DNA of 64,000 nucleotides from Pseudomonas sp. PSKL.D1 (GCF_028898945.1 NZ_CP118607.1:5813131-5877130), one strand, 5' to 3'. Shown: positions 25,841 to 35,653, numbered from the stretch's first letter. Numbers and translations: made by a program. The notes: a model not told the origin generated them from the letters alone.

Positions 25841-26146
25841 ATGATCAACATTGACAATTTCATCGCCATCAACGACAAGCGCAACGGCCAGAACAGCTTC
25901 AAGGTTTTCGGGACGGTAATGGTATCCAACCCAGCCATTACTCCTGCCCTGAGCGAGCCAACCTTTCGCCACCGTGGTGGCTGGGAAGTGCTGAACCTCG
26001 ACCTGCGTGACGAAGGCGGCTTTGCCCCACAGGTGTTGACCAGCAAATCAGTCTACTTTGAACGCGCAGGCGGTACCCACTGGGGTACCGTCGAGATCAA
26101 TCACCCAGGTGGAACCAGTCATCTCAAGATCATTACCATCGAGTGA
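25841..26146 (+). CDS. Small protein of unknown function
   Basis: A 101-residue protein starting MINIDNFIAINDKRNGQNSF, without a signal peptide or membrane segment. It reads like a compact beta-rich domain (FKVFGTVMVSNPAIT, GWEVLNLDLRDEGG, THWGTVEINHPGG, HLKIITIE). I do not recognise the family. It starts 85 bp after zwf on the same strand. Good codon usage and a complete frame support a real gene, but the ribosome site is weak (GGAAC). Confidence 0.6.
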   Translation: MINIDNFIAINDKRNGQNSFKVFGTVMVSNPAITPALSEPTFRHRGGWEVLNLDLRDEGGFAPQVLTSKSVYFERAGGTHWGTVEINHPGGTSHLKIITIE

Positions 26147-26278
26147 TCTGCCCATGATCGGGCTGCGTATTCGAATGGGTACGCAGCCTGGACACTCATC
26201 GATGAGCGGTGGCGATGAAGGTGAATATTTATACAGTAGGTGTTTGCCCCGCCACTGGCCTGCCCCTAGAATGGCCGG

Positions 26279-28465
26279 ATGCACACAGACGACCTCTCCC
26301 TCCTGCTGAATTCCCTCAACGATGCCCAACGCCAGGCCGTCGCGGCCACGCTCGGGCGTCAACTGGTGCTTGCTGGCGCCGGTTCCGGTAAAACCCGCGT
26401 GCTGGTACACCGCATTGCCTGGCTGATCCAGGTGGAGCAAGCCTCGCCGCACTCGATCCTGTCGGTGACCTTCACCAACAAGGCTGCCGCCGAGATGCGC
26501 CAGCGTATCGAGCAATTGCTGGGCATAAACCCGGCGGGCATGTGGGTGGGGACCTTCCACGGGCTTGCACACCGCCTGTTGCGAGCGCACTGGCAGGAAG
26601 CGCGCCTGGTGCAGAACTTCCAGATTCTCGACAGCGACGACCAGCAGCGGCTGATCAAACGGGTAATGCGCGAGCTGGGCCTCGACGAGCAGAAGTGGCC
26701 AGCCCGCCAAGCCCAATGGTTCATCAACGGGCAAAAGGACGAAGGCCTGCGCCCACAGCATATTCAGGCCAGTGGCGACCTGTTCCTGCAGACCATGCGC
26801 GACGTCTATAGCGCCTACGAACAGGCCTGCGAACGCGCCGGGGTCATCGACTTCTCCGAACTGCTGTTACGCGCCCTCGACTTGTGGCGTGATCACCCCG
26901 GCCTGCTGGAACACTACCAGCGCCGCTTCCGCCACTTGTTGGTGGACGAGTTCCAGGACACCAACGCCGTTCAGTACGCCTGGTTGCGGCTGCTGGCGGG
27001 CAAAAATGGTGGCAGCCTGATGGCTGTGGGCGACGACGACCAGTCGATTTACGGCTGGCGCGGCGCCAAGATCGAGAATATCCACCAGTACACTGCCGAC
27101 TTCCCTGACGCCGAGATGATTCGCCTGGAGCAGAACTATCGCTCCACCGGGGGCATCCTCAAAGCCGCCAACGCACTGATCGCCAACAATAGCGGGCGCT
27201 TGGGCAAAGAGTTGTGGACCGACATGGGCGAAGGTGAGCCGTTGACGCTTTATGCGGCTTACAACGAGCATGATGAAGCACGCTACGTGGTCGAAACCAT
27301 CGAGAGCTTGATCAAGCAGGGCAATGCACGCAGCGACATCGCCATCCTGTACCGTTCCAACGCCCAGTCTCGGGTGCTGGAAGAAGCCCTGCTGCGCGAG
27401 CGTATTCCCTACCGAATTTATGGTGGTCAGCGCTTCTTCGAACGCGCCGAAATCAAGAACGCGATGGCTTACCTGCGCTTGCTGGAGGGACGCGGCAATG
27501 ACGCGGCACTGGAGCGCGTGATCAATGTGCCGCCACGTGGCATTGGTGAAAAGACCGTCGAAGCCATCCGTGATCACGCACGCCACACCCAGTTGTCGAT
27601 GTGGGAAGCCATGTGTCAGCTGATTGCCGCCAAGGCGCTCAAGGGCCGCGCCGCCAGCGCTCTGGGCGCCTTTATCGAGTTGATCGAGAACCTGGCGGGC
27701 AAGGTCGCCGACATGCCGCTGCATACCATGACCCAAACGGTCATCGAGCAGTCGGGGCTGATCATCTATCACCAGGAAGAAAAGGGTGAAAAGGGCCAGG
27801 CACGGGTAGAAAACCTTGAGGAATTGGTCAGCGCCGCGCGCAACTTCGAAACCAGCGAAGACGATGCTGACCTGTCACCACTCTCCGCCTTCCTCGGCCA
27901 CGCCTCGCTCGAAGCGGGCGAGTCGCAGGCTGACGAGCACGAAGACAGCATTCAGCTGATGACGCTTCACAGCGCCAAGGGCCTCGAATTCCCCTACGTG
28001 TTTCTGGTAGGCATGGAAGAAGGCCTGTTCCCGCACAAGATGAGCCTGGAAGAGCCGGGCCGTTTGGAGGAGGAACGCCGGCTTGCGTATGTGGGCATCA
28101 CCCGCGCCATGCGCCAGTTGATCATGACTTACGCAGAAACACGTCGCTTGTATGGGAGCGAGACCTACAACAAGGTGTCTCGATTCGTACGTGAGATTCC
28201 GGCTGGCCTGGTGCAGGAAGTGCGCCTCTCCAACAGTGTGAGCCGCCCGTTCGGTAGCGCGCAAAGCAATACGAGCAGCCTGTTCGCAAACGCCAGCATC
28301 CCGCAGACGGCCTTCAGCCTTGGCCAAAGGGTGCAACACTCAGTGTTTGGCGAAGGCGTGATCCTGAATTTCGAAGGCTCCGGGGCCCAGGCGCGGGTGC
28401 AGGTGAATTTTGCCGAAGGCAGCAAATGGCTGATGCTGGGGTATGCCAAGCTTGAGGCCATCTGA
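26279..28465 (+). CDS. uvrD: DNA helicase II UvrD
   Basis: A 728-residue superfamily 1A helicase (3'-5') acting in nucleotide excision repair and methyl-directed mismatch repair. All motifs are visible: I AGAGSGKTRVL near 30, II LLVDEFQDTN near 220, III GDDDQSIYGWRGA near 250, IV EQNYRS near 285, V TLHSAKGLEF near 565 and VI YVGITRAM near 608. A C-terminal Tudor-like domain (LGQRVQHSVFGEGVIL onward) is the RNA polymerase contact of UvrD/PcrA. In P. putida it is commonly one of two uvrD-like genes. Confidence 0.94.
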   Translation: MHTDDLSLLLNSLNDAQRQAVAATLGRQLVLAGAGSGKTRVLVHRIAWLIQVEQASPHSILSVTFTNKAAAEMRQRIEQLLGINPAGMWVGTFHGLAHRLLRAHWQEARLVQNFQILDSDDQQRLIKRVMRELGLDEQKWPARQAQWFINGQKDEGLRPQHIQASGDLFLQTMRDVYSAYEQACERAGVIDFSELLLRALDLWRDHPGLLEHYQRRFRHLLVDEFQDTNAVQYAWLRLLAGKNGGSLMAVGDDDQSIYGWRGAKIENIHQYTADFPDAEMIRLEQNYRSTGGILKAANALIANNSGRLGKELWTDMGEGEPLTLYAAYNEHDEARYVVETIESLIKQGNARSDIAILYRSNAQSRVLEEALLRERIPYRIYGGQRFFERAEIKNAMAYLRLLEGRGNDAALERVINVPPRGIGEKTVEAIRDHARHTQLSMWEAMCQLIAAKALKGRAASALGAFIELIENLAGKVADMPLHTMTQTVIEQSGLIIYHQEEKGEKGQARVENLEELVSAARNFETSEDDADLSPLSAFLGHASLEAGESQADEHEDSIQLMTLHSAKGLEFPYVFLVGMEEGLFPHKMSLEEPGRLEEERRLAYVGITRAMRQLIMTYAETRRLYGSETYNKVSRFVREIPAGLVQEVRLSNSVSRPFGSAQSNTSSLFANASIPQTAFSLGQRVQHSVFGEGVILNFEGSGAQARVQVNFAEGSKWLMLGYAKLEAI

Positions 28466-28586
28466 GCCTGGCTGAACACCTTTGTAACATTCAGGCAAAA
28501 GCTCGAAACATTATGTCGCTGGTCATGTGCACAGGAACCTGTGCACCATGACGCGCGTGCAATCCACAACAGGGGAAATCCCATTT

Positions 28587-29444
28587 ATGCAACGTTTTCT
28601 TAGCATCGCACTGGCGCTCTGCGTCGGCCTGACGCTGAGCCTGGAAGCTGACGCCGCCAAGCGTTTCGGCGGCGGCAAGAGCTCGGGCTCCGCGCCTATC
28701 CACCAGACCCGCCAGGCTACGCCAACAACGCCTGCCGCCGCGCCGACCGCTCCTGGCCGTGCTCCGGCCGCCGCAAGCGGTGCATCGCGCTGGCTGGGCC
28801 CTCTGGCCGGCCTCGCTGCCGGTGGCCTGCTGGCTTCCATGTTCATGGGTGACGGCTTCGAAGGCCTGCAGATCATGGACTTCCTGATCGTCGCGCTCAT
28901 CGCCTTCCTGGTGTTCCGCTTCATTGCCGCGCGCCGCCGTCAGCAGCAGCCGCAAATGGCCATGCCAGGCCACGCGCCGATGCAGCGTGAAGCTCACAAC
29001 CAGCCTGCTCAACCGTCGATCTTCGGTGGTTCGGCTGCCCCGGCAGCTGCTGCCGCTCCGGTAATCAACGCGCCGGCGTGGTTCAACGAGCAAAGCTTCC
29101 TGGCCGCCGCGCGCAGCCACTTCCAGTCGCTGCAGCAGCACTGGGACGCGAACGAAATGGATAAAATCGCCGAGTTCGTGACCCCGCAGATGCTTGAGTT
29201 CCTCAAGCGTGAGCGTGCTGAGCTGGGCGATGGCTTCCAGTCCACGTACATCGATGATCTCGATGTGCAACTGGACGGTGTTGATGATCGCTCCGACCGC
29301 ACCGACGCCACCCTGACGTTCCGTGGCGTGTCGAAGTCCTCGCGCTTCGACCAGGGCGAAGCCTTCAGCGAAAGCTGGCACATGGTTCGCGCCCAAGGCG
29401 AAAACCAGCCATGGCTGGTCGCAGGTATCCGTCAAAACGGTTAA
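28587..29444 (+). CDS. Exported Tim44-like domain protein
   Basis: A 285-residue protein. A signal peptide (MQRFLSIALALCVGLTLS) precedes a low-complexity Gly/Ser/Ala/Pro-rich region (about 30-90), then a transmembrane helix (IMDFLIVALIAFLVFRFIAA near 115) with a basic flank, then a C-terminal Tim44-like domain (about 165-285). The ATG at 28587 has AGGGGAAA upstream. Bacterial Tim44-like proteins are membrane-anchored proteins of uncertain function. It has its own terminator. Confidence 0.82.
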   Translation: MQRFLSIALALCVGLTLSLEADAAKRFGGGKSSGSAPIHQTRQATPTTPAAAPTAPGRAPAAASGASRWLGPLAGLAAGGLLASMFMGDGFEGLQIMDFLIVALIAFLVFRFIAARRRQQQPQMAMPGHAPMQREAHNQPAQPSIFGGSAAPAAAAAPVINAPAWFNEQSFLAAARSHFQSLQQHWDANEMDKIAEFVTPQMLEFLKRERAELGDGFQSTYIDDLDVQLDGVDDRSDRTDATLTFRGVSKSSRFDQGEAFSESWHMVRAQGENQPWLVAGIRQNG

Positions 29445-29464
29445 TTGCCGCACGCTGTACAAAA

Positions 29465-29492
29465 AACCCCGGGCCTGCCCCGGGGTTTTTGC
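29465..29492 (+). terminator. Rho-independent terminator after the Tim44-like gene
   Basis: AACCCCGG and CCGGGGTT pair around a 7-base loop, followed by TTTTTG. Confidence 0.9.
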
Positions 29493-29558
29493 TTTTGCCA
29501 GAGCGGGCTACTAGGGTATAACGCGCAGCGTTGTCATCAAGGTCAGAGGAAATGAACC

Positions 29559-29966
29559 GTGGAAGAAGTGATCGAACAACTCCGTGAAGCCAATGAACCC
29601 GTGCCGGTGCCATTGGAACTTCCCGACGAGGATCAGCTGGTCGAGATTGAGGAAGAGTTGTTCATCAACATCCCATTCGTGTTCAAGGAATTTTTGCTGA
29701 CCGTCAGTGATGTGGTGTATGGCTCGCTGGAGCCGGTGACCGTTACAGACCCGCAGTCGCACACTTATCTGCCTGACGTTGCAGCCAATGCCTGGGACGC
29801 AGGCGTGCCGCGCGATCTGATCCCGCTTTGCGAAGATGGCAACAACTACTACTGCGTCGAGGAAGACGGCACTGTGGTCTTGTGGGATGGCGACGAAGAA
29901 GCCATTGGCGAAGATAGTTGGGAGTCCGTGTGGCACTGGGCGCGGGATGTCTGGCTGGAAAGCTGA
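29559..29966 (+). CDS. SMI1/KNR4 (SUKH) domain protein
   Basis: A 135-residue acidic cytoplasmic protein. The segment ELPDEDQLVEIEEELFINIP followed by FKEFLLTVSDVVYG is the typical SUKH start, and YYCVEEDGTVVLWDGDEEAI fits the C-terminal sheet. It uses a GTG start with AGAGGAA upstream. SUKH proteins are often immunity proteins of contact-dependent toxins, but no toxin gene is adjacent and single-copy SUKH genes are common in pseudomonads, so a housekeeping role is as likely. Confidence 0.8.
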   Translation: MEEVIEQLREANEPVPVPLELPDEDQLVEIEEELFINIPFVFKEFLLTVSDVVYGSLEPVTVTDPQSHTYLPDVAANAWDAGVPRDLIPLCEDGNNYYCVEEDGTVVLWDGDEEAIGEDSWESVWHWARDVWLES

Positions 29967-30013
29967 CTGCCTCGAAGACAGAACGAGCCACAAGCCATTA
30001 CTGCCACTTAAGA

Positions 30014-30038
30014 TCGCCAGGCTTGCTGTGCCTGGCGA
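30014..30038. terminator. Hairpin between convergent genes
   Basis: TCGCCAGGC, a 7-base loop and GCCTGGCGA form a 9-bp perfect stem, without a strong T-tract, between the SUKH gene and the antiporter gene. Confidence 0.5.
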
Positions 30039-30065
30039 CCTCGCTACCACCCACTCCCTGTCAGA

Positions 30066-31826
30066 TCAGTGCGTGTGATCGCGACTATTCTCCAGCGTCT
30101 CCATTAACGCAATCTGCATACGCGAATGCACGCGTATGAACCAGCGCCACAACACTGCAACCACCGCCGCAGCCACGATCGCGATGATCAGCAGCAACTC
30201 GCTGGTGGGCAGAATGCTTGCCGACAAGGCCGAGAGCAGCAAGAAGATCACCAACAACGACAGCAACGGAATCACCTCGGCCACCACACGGCGTACACGT
30301 TGGGTATGGCGACCGGCCATTTCCGGCTTCACGCCCATCTCCGCCAACAGCATCGACAACGCTTTGAGCTTACGATATGCCGCGATCAGGAACGGTAGCG
30401 ACAGCAGAAGCGCCGCCCCCCAGATGACCGCTTTTTGCTGGCTGGCATCACTTACCCACTCGCTAAGCCATTCACCGATACGCCCGGCGAAGTAACCGCC
30501 ACTGAAGAAGATAGCGATGACCAGCGCCAGGTTGACACCCACCTGCAGCAGAATGCGCCGGATCATCGCTGCCAGCATGGCACCTTCACCTTGCGGCTGA
30601 ATGCTGCGCAACCATTCGCCATATAGAGAGAGCACCCGCGCGAGCCGACTTGGAACCACCTTGCCCAGCTTTTGCGACAGCGGGTCGGCAGCACGAATAA
30701 GGTAAGGCGTCAGCAAGGTGGTGATGGCCGAGACTGCCACGGCGACCGGATACAGGAAATCGCTGGTCACCTGTAGCGTCACACCCAAGGCCGCAATGAT
30801 GAAAGAAAATTCGCCAATCTGCGAAAGCCCCATGCCCACCCGCATTGATGTGCGGCCGTCGTTGCCGGCAATGAATGCGCCCAAGCCACACGACAGCATC
30901 TTGCCCAGCACTACAGCCAGCGTAATGACAACAATCGGCCATGCATACTCGATGAGCACCTGCGGGTCGATCATCAAGCCGATGGCGACAAAGAAGATGG
31001 CACTGAACAAATCACGCACTGGCTCAATCAGACGCTCAATTTTCAACAACTGACGCGACTCGGCCATGATCGCACCGATCAGGAATGCGCCCAGCACCAT
31101 GCTGTACTCGAGTTTTACAACCAACAGGCAGAAGCCGAAACACAAGCCGAGCACCGTGATCAGCAGCATTTCGTTGCTTTCGAATTTCGCCACGTATGCC
31201 AGTAAGCGTGGCACGAGCAGAATGCCGATCACCAACGCCACAATCATGAACAGCGACAGCTTACCCACTGTGGAGAACACTTCGCCGGAACTGACAGAAC
31301 CACTGACCGCGATACCGGACAGCAGGGCAATAATGCCGATACCGAGGATGTCCTCAACGATCAATACACCAAAGATCAGCTGAGCAAAACGCTCGTTTTT
31401 CATCTTCAGGTCATTGAGCGCCTTGACGATGATGGTGGTTGAAGAAATTGCCAGGATCGCGCCGAGGAACAACGAATCCATTGTGCTCCAACCAAACCAG
31501 CGGCCGATTTCGAAACCAATCCAGATCATCAGGACGATTTCAAGAAACGCTGCAATGAATGCCGTGGCTCCCACCTTGAAAAGCTTGCGTAGGCTGAACT
31601 CAAGCCCAAGGCAGAACATCAGGAAAATAACCCCCAGTTCGGCAAGGGTCTTGATGGTGTCTTCGTCATGAATGAGCCCGAACGGGGGCGTATGCGGGCC
31701 GATGATGAAGCCCGCAACGATGTAGCCCAACACCACCGGTTGTTTAAGGCGGTGGAAGAGGATCGTCACCACACCGGCGACCAGCATGATCACTGCCAGA
31801 TCCTGAATGAAACTGATGGCATGCAT
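30066..31826 (-). CDS. CPA2-family cation:proton antiporter (KefB/YbaL-like)
   Basis: A 586-residue inner-membrane protein. The first about 390 residues are a Na_H_exchanger domain with about 12 helices; key pieces are LGYIVAGFIIGPHTPP near 35, LFLGAILAISSTTIIVKAL near 120, and EDILGIGIIALL near 155. The C-terminal part has two or three more helices in place of the soluble TrkA-N/RCK domain of KefB/KefC, so gating differs from glutathione-gated Kef. The ATG at 31826 (MHAISFIQDLAV) has AGGAGAA upstream; the frame is open to 31928 without support. Confidence 0.87.
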   Translation of the reverse strand: MHAISFIQDLAVIMLVAGVVTILFHRLKQPVVLGYIVAGFIIGPHTPPFGLIHDEDTIKTLAELGVIFLMFCLGLEFSLRKLFKVGATAFIAAFLEIVLMIWIGFEIGRWFGWSTMDSLFLGAILAISSTTIIVKALNDLKMKNERFAQLIFGVLIVEDILGIGIIALLSGIAVSGSVSSGEVFSTVGKLSLFMIVALVIGILLVPRLLAYVAKFESNEMLLITVLGLCFGFCLLVVKLEYSMVLGAFLIGAIMAESRQLLKIERLIEPVRDLFSAIFFVAIGLMIDPQVLIEYAWPIVVITLAVVLGKMLSCGLGAFIAGNDGRTSMRVGMGLSQIGEFSFIIAALGVTLQVTSDFLYPVAVAVSAITTLLTPYLIRAADPLSQKLGKVVPSRLARVLSLYGEWLRSIQPQGEGAMLAAMIRRILLQVGVNLALVIAIFFSGGYFAGRIGEWLSEWVSDASQQKAVIWGAALLLSLPFLIAAYRKLKALSMLLAEMGVKPEMAGRHTQRVRRVVAEVIPLLSLLVIFLLLSALSASILPTSELLLIIAIVAAAVVAVLWRWFIRVHSRMQIALMETLENSRDHTH

Positions 31827-32096
31827 GGCGCGATTCTCCTTTCTCGATGCCCGGGCAGACCGCTCCTCTGCCAAGGCAAACCTGAGCGAGCAGCAAGTAC
31901 ATACTGTATTGAATGCAGGAACGCCCATGTTGCATGGGCGTACTCAGGTTAACATCGCACCCTGCCGCATAACGCCGGTGCAATATGTAGAAACAGATCG
32001 GCTGGTTCAAAGGCCTTGATGGCATGATCGGCGTGACGATGGACCGTCAGCCAGCGTCCCGTATCAGGAAGGAAAACTTCAAGAGGGGAAATAGAA

Positions 32097-32633
32097 GTGT
32101 CTGCAGATACCCACCCCGATTCAGCGCAACCTCACCGTGAGCCCACTATGGAACCTGGAAACGCCCAGCTGAGCATGACCGTCCTGATGACCCCGGACAT
32201 GGCCAACTTTTCTGGCAACGTACACGGCGGCACCCTACTCAAGTACCTCGATGAAGTGGCCTACGCGTGCGCAAGCCGCTATGCCGGCAGCTACGTAGTA
32301 ACACTGTCGGTCGACCAGGTGATATTCCGCGAACCCGTGCATGTTGGCGAGCTGGTTACCTTTCTGGCTTCGGTGAATTACACCGGCAACACTTCCATGG
32401 AAGTCGGTATCAAGGTGGTGACCGAAAATATTCGCGAGCGCTCGGTACGCCATTCAAACAGCTGCTTCTTCACCATGGTCGCGGTCGACGATAACCGTCG
32501 CCCCGTCCCTGTACCGCCGCGTCAACCGCAAACCAGCGAAGAGAAGCGGCGCTTCCTTCAAGGCCAGCAACGCCGCCAAATTCGTCAGGAACTGGAGAAG
32601 CGCTACCAGGACTTGAAGACAGACTCGATTTAA
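32097..32633 (+). CDS. Acyl-CoA thioesterase (hot-dog, ACOT-type)
   Basis: A 178-residue thioesterase. [20 protein letters not shown] near residues 38-57 is the catalytic Asn/Asp-bearing stretch of the YciA/BACH type, and [17 protein letters not shown] near 120 is the second conserved strand. A charged helical tail (about 145-178) is extra. It uses a GTG start, chosen for the AGAGGGG site 9 bases upstream; an internal ATG at codon 18 is an alternative. It converges with pdxY, the two stop codons overlapping. Confidence 0.88.
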   Translation: MSADTHPDSAQPHREPTMEPGNAQLSMTVLMTPDMANFSGNVHGGTLLKYLDEVAYACASRYAGSYVVTLSVDQVIFREPVHVGELVTFLASVNYTGNTSMEVGIKVVTENIRERSVRHSNSCFFTMVAVDDNRRPVPVPPRQPQTSEEKRRFLQGQQRRQIRQELEKRYQDLKTDSI

Positions 32634-33502
32634 AACTCCAGGCCCCGTGCCTCAAAGCGCACGCGCGGGTGGGCTATACGATCCTGGGCCCGCACCAGCT
32701 GCAATTCATAACTGGTGCAGGCCTGAGTTTCGAGCAACACCTCGTGCACAGCCGCTGCAGCGAACTCAAAAGCCTGCACCCAGTTGTCTCCCAACAGCAC
32801 GCGAGACAGGAACAGGCCTGAGGTCAAGTCACCCACGCCTACCGGCTGGCGCGGGAACGCCAGTAGCGGACGGCGCAAGTGCCAACTCTGCTCCCGGGTC
32901 ACCAGCAGCATCTCGAACATGTCTTCAGCACGGCCCGGATAGCTTAGGTGCTTGACCAGTACTACCTGCGGGCCGCGCTCCAGCAAACCGCGCGCCATGC
33001 CAACACAGTCTTCAAGTGACTCTGCCCTACGGCCGCAGAAACTATCCAACTCAAGCTGGTTGGGGCACAGGATATCGGCCTTGGCGACTGCCTCTTCCAA
33101 CAGGAAATCGCTGACTTCCTGTGGAACGATACAGCCTTTTTCCGCATGCCCCATGACAGGGTCACAAAGATAGAGCGCCCCCGGGTTTGCCGCCTTGATC
33201 CGCTCTACCCCCGCCAGAATTGCCCGGCCCTGCTCGGCACTGCCCAGATAGCCAGACAACACAGCATCACAGTGCCCAAGCTCACCAATATTGGAAATAC
33301 CTTCCACCAACGCAGGAATTTGCGCTGGAGCAAGCACATCGCCCGCCCACTGGCCATACTGAGTGTGATTGGAAAACTGCACCGTATTCAGCGGCCAAAC
33401 ATTCACACCTATCCGCTGCATTGGAAACACCGCAGCGCTGTTGCCGGCGTGGCCGAACACCACATGGGACTGGATGGCGAGCAGGTGCGGGGTACGTTTC
33501 AT
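32630..33502 (-). CDS. pdxY: Pyridoxal kinase PdxY
   Basis: A 290-residue ribokinase-fold enzyme phosphorylating pyridoxal in the vitamin B6 salvage pathway. It starts [20 protein letters not shown], the PdxY/PdxK substrate loop, then has [11 protein letters not shown] near 80, CDPVMGH near 112, [10 protein letters not shown] near 148, and [15 protein letters not shown] near 220, where the Asp is the catalytic base in the anion hole. The stop overlaps that of the convergent thioesterase gene by a few bases. Confidence 0.92.
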   Translation of the reverse strand: MKRTPHLLAIQSHVVFGHAGNSAAVFPMQRIGVNVWPLNTVQFSNHTQYGQWAGDVLAPAQIPALVEGISNIGELGHCDAVLSGYLGSAEQGRAILAGVERIKAANPGALYLCDPVMGHAEKGCIVPQEVSDFLLEEAVAKADILCPNQLELDSFCGRRAESLEDCVGMARGLLERGPQVVLVKHLSYPGRAEDMFEMLLVTREQSWHLRRPLLAFPRQPVGVGDLTSGLFLSRVLLGDNWVQAFEFAAAAVHEVLLETQACTSYELQLVRAQDRIAHPRVRFEARGLEF

Positions 33503-33623
33503 CGGGGGTGATTTCCAAAGCTGTTTCTAGGATTGTGCGTCGCGCAGTATGAACTCGATTGCCACCTGTACGACAGACCAGGGACGCAGTTAAGCTGGTT
33601 CGACCTGTTTGGAGCATATGTAA

Positions 33624-34016
33624 ATGTTGACCCTGGAGAATCTGTTTGTCCTGATGCTGGTGGCCACGGCAGGCGCTTGGTTATGGCACAACCACGGGCT
33701 GCGCGAGAAGGCCCTGGAACGGGTCAAGCAGCATTGCGCCAAGCTTGATCTGGAACTACTGGATGATGCAGTCGCGCTCAAGCGCATAGCATTCATTCGC
33801 GATGCCAACGGCAAGAAGCGTTTGGCGCGGGTGTATGCCTTTGAGTTCACCGTGACGGGTGAGCAGCGCCATCCAGGGACTGTGACGCAATTTGGCGCGC
33901 ATAGCGTTCAGATTGAACTAGCGCCCTACCCGTTCGAAATCAAGACACCGCCGCGCTCTGACAATGTCATCGAGATGCAGCAGTGGCGCCAGGAACATAA
34001 CCGCTGGCGCAATTGA
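33624..34016 (+). CDS. DUF3301 membrane-anchored protein
   Basis: A 130-residue protein with a single N-terminal membrane helix (LENLFVLMLVATAGAWLW) followed by a basic and charged soluble domain; LLDDAVALKRIAFIRDANGK and RVYAFEFTVTGEQR are typical of DUF3301, of unknown function. It is divergent from pdxY and ends one base before the stop of the convergent COG0523 GTPase gene. Confidence 0.8.
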   Translation: MLTLENLFVLMLVATAGAWLWHNHGLREKALERVKQHCAKLDLELLDDAVALKRIAFIRDANGKKRLARVYAFEFTVTGEQRHPGTVTQFGAHSVQIELAPYPFEIKTPPRSDNVIEMQQWRQEHNRWRN

Positions 34017-34988
34017 TTAACCTGCAAGGCACTTCATGAGTTCATCCTGCAGTGCCTGCTTGGATTGAGGCTGGTCGAAGATCAATTCCAGGCGAGTGTC
34101 TTTGCGCCAGGCACTCGCTTGCCAAGCTGGTAATAGGCCTTCCAACCCATTAAAGGAATGCCATCCAGCAGAGCTGTGGATAATGCCTTTGGCACGGCGC
34201 CACTGCCAGCGTTCAAGAAACTCGCGCAAACGCTGTGGATCAAATTGAATACCTGGGTGCCACCGCCATCCGATGCTCCAGCCCCCCTCGCCTTGCTGAG
34301 CAAGGCAAATGGGCTGTGCTAAGTCTGTCCACAGGGCCGAAACCGTCTGCGGCAGGTTTTCCACAGGCATTTTACCCACAGGCACTTCGCAGGAAGTAGC
34401 AAGCGGGAGACGTGGAAGCAGCCCGAACGGTACGCGACCTTGTGCTGTCCATAAGCCGTTTTTTGTTGAAAAAGTCTTGTTTATCAACAGCCTGCAATTT
34501 TCATCCACAGCTTCGCTTTTGTTGAAAATGAGTAATGCACAAGCGTCCATGGCTTGTTGTTGGGCGTCATTCAGCAGTGCCCCCGCTGCCAGCGCCTGGG
34601 CATCAACAACCATCACCAGAGGTTGAACTGCCAACACTCCAACCCAAGGCGCGTTACCTAGCTGCGCCATTAGTTGCAGCGGATGCCCAAGGCCTGACGG
34701 TTCGATGAAAAGCCGATCAGGTCGATGCTTGCGCAGCAGGCGCGCCAGGCCGACCTGAAAAGGAGTGCCATTGACGCAGCACAGGCAGCCTCCTGCTACC
34801 TCGGCGATGGAAATACCGTCTTCATCCTGGCTGAGCAATGCTGCATCCAACCCGATTTGACCGAATTCATTCACAAGCACTGCCCAGCGTTCGTCAACTG
34901 GCCGCTGGGCCATCAGGTGGCGAATCAGGCTGGTCTTGCCAGCCCCCAAGGGGCCTGCGATGACATGGGTAGGAATATTCTGCAGCAT
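34017..34988 (-). CDS. COG0523 (CobW/P47K) GTPase, short form
   Basis: A 323-residue G3E-family GTPase. The P-loop is GPLGAGKTS near residue 13; the metal-binding motif GCLCC is near 66, FIEPSGLGHP near 95 is the Walker B region, and FNKSE near 155 replaces the usual NKxD. Family members act as zinc or other metal chaperones. It is a downstream member of the zinc-starvation cluster, about 40 bp after the DUF1826 gene on the same strand. Its coding sequence is unusually dense in DnaA-box sequences. Metal specificity cannot be told. Confidence 0.87.
   Translation of the reverse strand: MLQNIPTHVIAGPLGAGKTSLIRHLMAQRPVDERWAVLVNEFGQIGLDAALLSQDEDGISIAEVAGGCLCCVNGTPFQVGLARLLRKHRPDRLFIEPSGLGHPLQLMAQLGNAPWVGVLAVQPLVMVVDAQALAAGALLNDAQQQAMDACALLIFNKSEAVDENCRLLINKTFSTKNGLWTAQGRVPFGLLPRLPLATSCEVPVGKMPVENLPQTVSALWTDLAQPICLAQQGEGGWSIGWRWHPGIQFDPQRLREFLERWQWRRAKGIIHSSAGWHSFNGLEGLLPAWQASAWRKDTRLELIFDQPQSKQALQDELMKCLAG
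34175..34509. repeat. Dense DnaA-box cluster inside the COG0523 gene
   Basis: Within 335 bp there is one perfect box (TGTGGATAA at 34175-34183) and five with one mismatch: 34234-34242, 34357-34365 (TTTTCCACA), 34372-34380 (TTACCCACA), 34491-34499 (TTATCAACA) and 34501-34509 (TCATCCACA). Four more perfect boxes follow at 35166, 35274, 35758 and 36027. Both orientations occur. Confidence 0.75.
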
Positions 34989-35026
34989 AGGCGCACTTCA
35001 ATTCTTGAGTCCCCCACTATGCCCCG

Positions 35027-35653
35027 TCATGCCAGCCAGTCAAGGCTAAGGAGCAGTCGGCGCTCAGTGCTGGACGGGGATCGATGTATGAGGCCCGCTC
35101 CTTCGTTACCTATCCACTTCTCGCCTTTTAACAGTGCTACGTCGCCAGCAGACAATCGTTGAATGTTATCCACAGGTGCCTGGCTCCGGCACAAATCAAC
35201 TCGATCAATTGCCCCCTCTTTCAGCCATTCGCTGCCGGGGCCAACATAGGTCGACAATAGCCTCACCGGCACGTTATCCACATGAAAGCGAGGGCACATA
35301 GCGCCGGTGAGCACTCGAAGCCTAAGCCCGACCCGGCGTGCCCCAAGCAAGCAGGTGAACGCCGAAACCAGCCAGGCTACATCAGCAACAAAGCTTTCAT
35401 AGCCTTGCAATGCGGCAGCTTCATGGAGCAGCCCGCGCAAAACCGGCGCTTCATGCTCATGTACATCCAATACACGTTGATCAGCAATAGATTGGCCCTG
35501 GCTGACCACCAAGGTGGCAAAGTCCTCGATCTGGGCTGGCAAGTGCCGTTGCCAAACGGCCATGTTTACCCCCTCTGCCAATACTTCAGCCAGCACATTC
35601 GGCGACTCGCCGAACTTTTGCCTGATATCCGCAGCTTGCGAGGCCAGAGTCAT
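35027..35653 (-). CDS. DUF1826 protein of the zinc-starvation cluster
   Basis: A 208-residue cytoplasmic protein of family DUF1826, whose genes are known to sit with COG0523 genes under Zur. The C-terminal half has [14 protein letters not shown] near 120 and a later GLIHRSP near 187: an H-x-D...H arrangement with Arg that resembles the metal triad of 2-oxoglutarate oxygenases. Its start overlaps the stop of the preceding GTPase gene (ATGA), so the two are coupled. Function is unknown. Confidence 0.82.
   Translation of the reverse strand: MTLASQAADIRQKFGESPNVLAEVLAEGVNMAVWQRHLPAQIEDFATLVVSQGQSIADQRVLDVHEHEAPVLRGLLHEAAALQGYESFVADVAWLVSAFTCLLGARRVGLRLRVLTGAMCPRFHVDNVPVRLLSTYVGPGSEWLKEGAIDRVDLCRSQAPVDNIQRLSAGDVALLKGEKWIGNEGAGLIHRSPSSTERRLLLSLDWLA

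Noticed and set aside
29559..29966. SUKH gene as immunity gene of a toxin system
   Set aside because: No toxin, Rhs or secretion genes are adjacent; a single SUKH gene is not evidence for a toxin-immunity locus.
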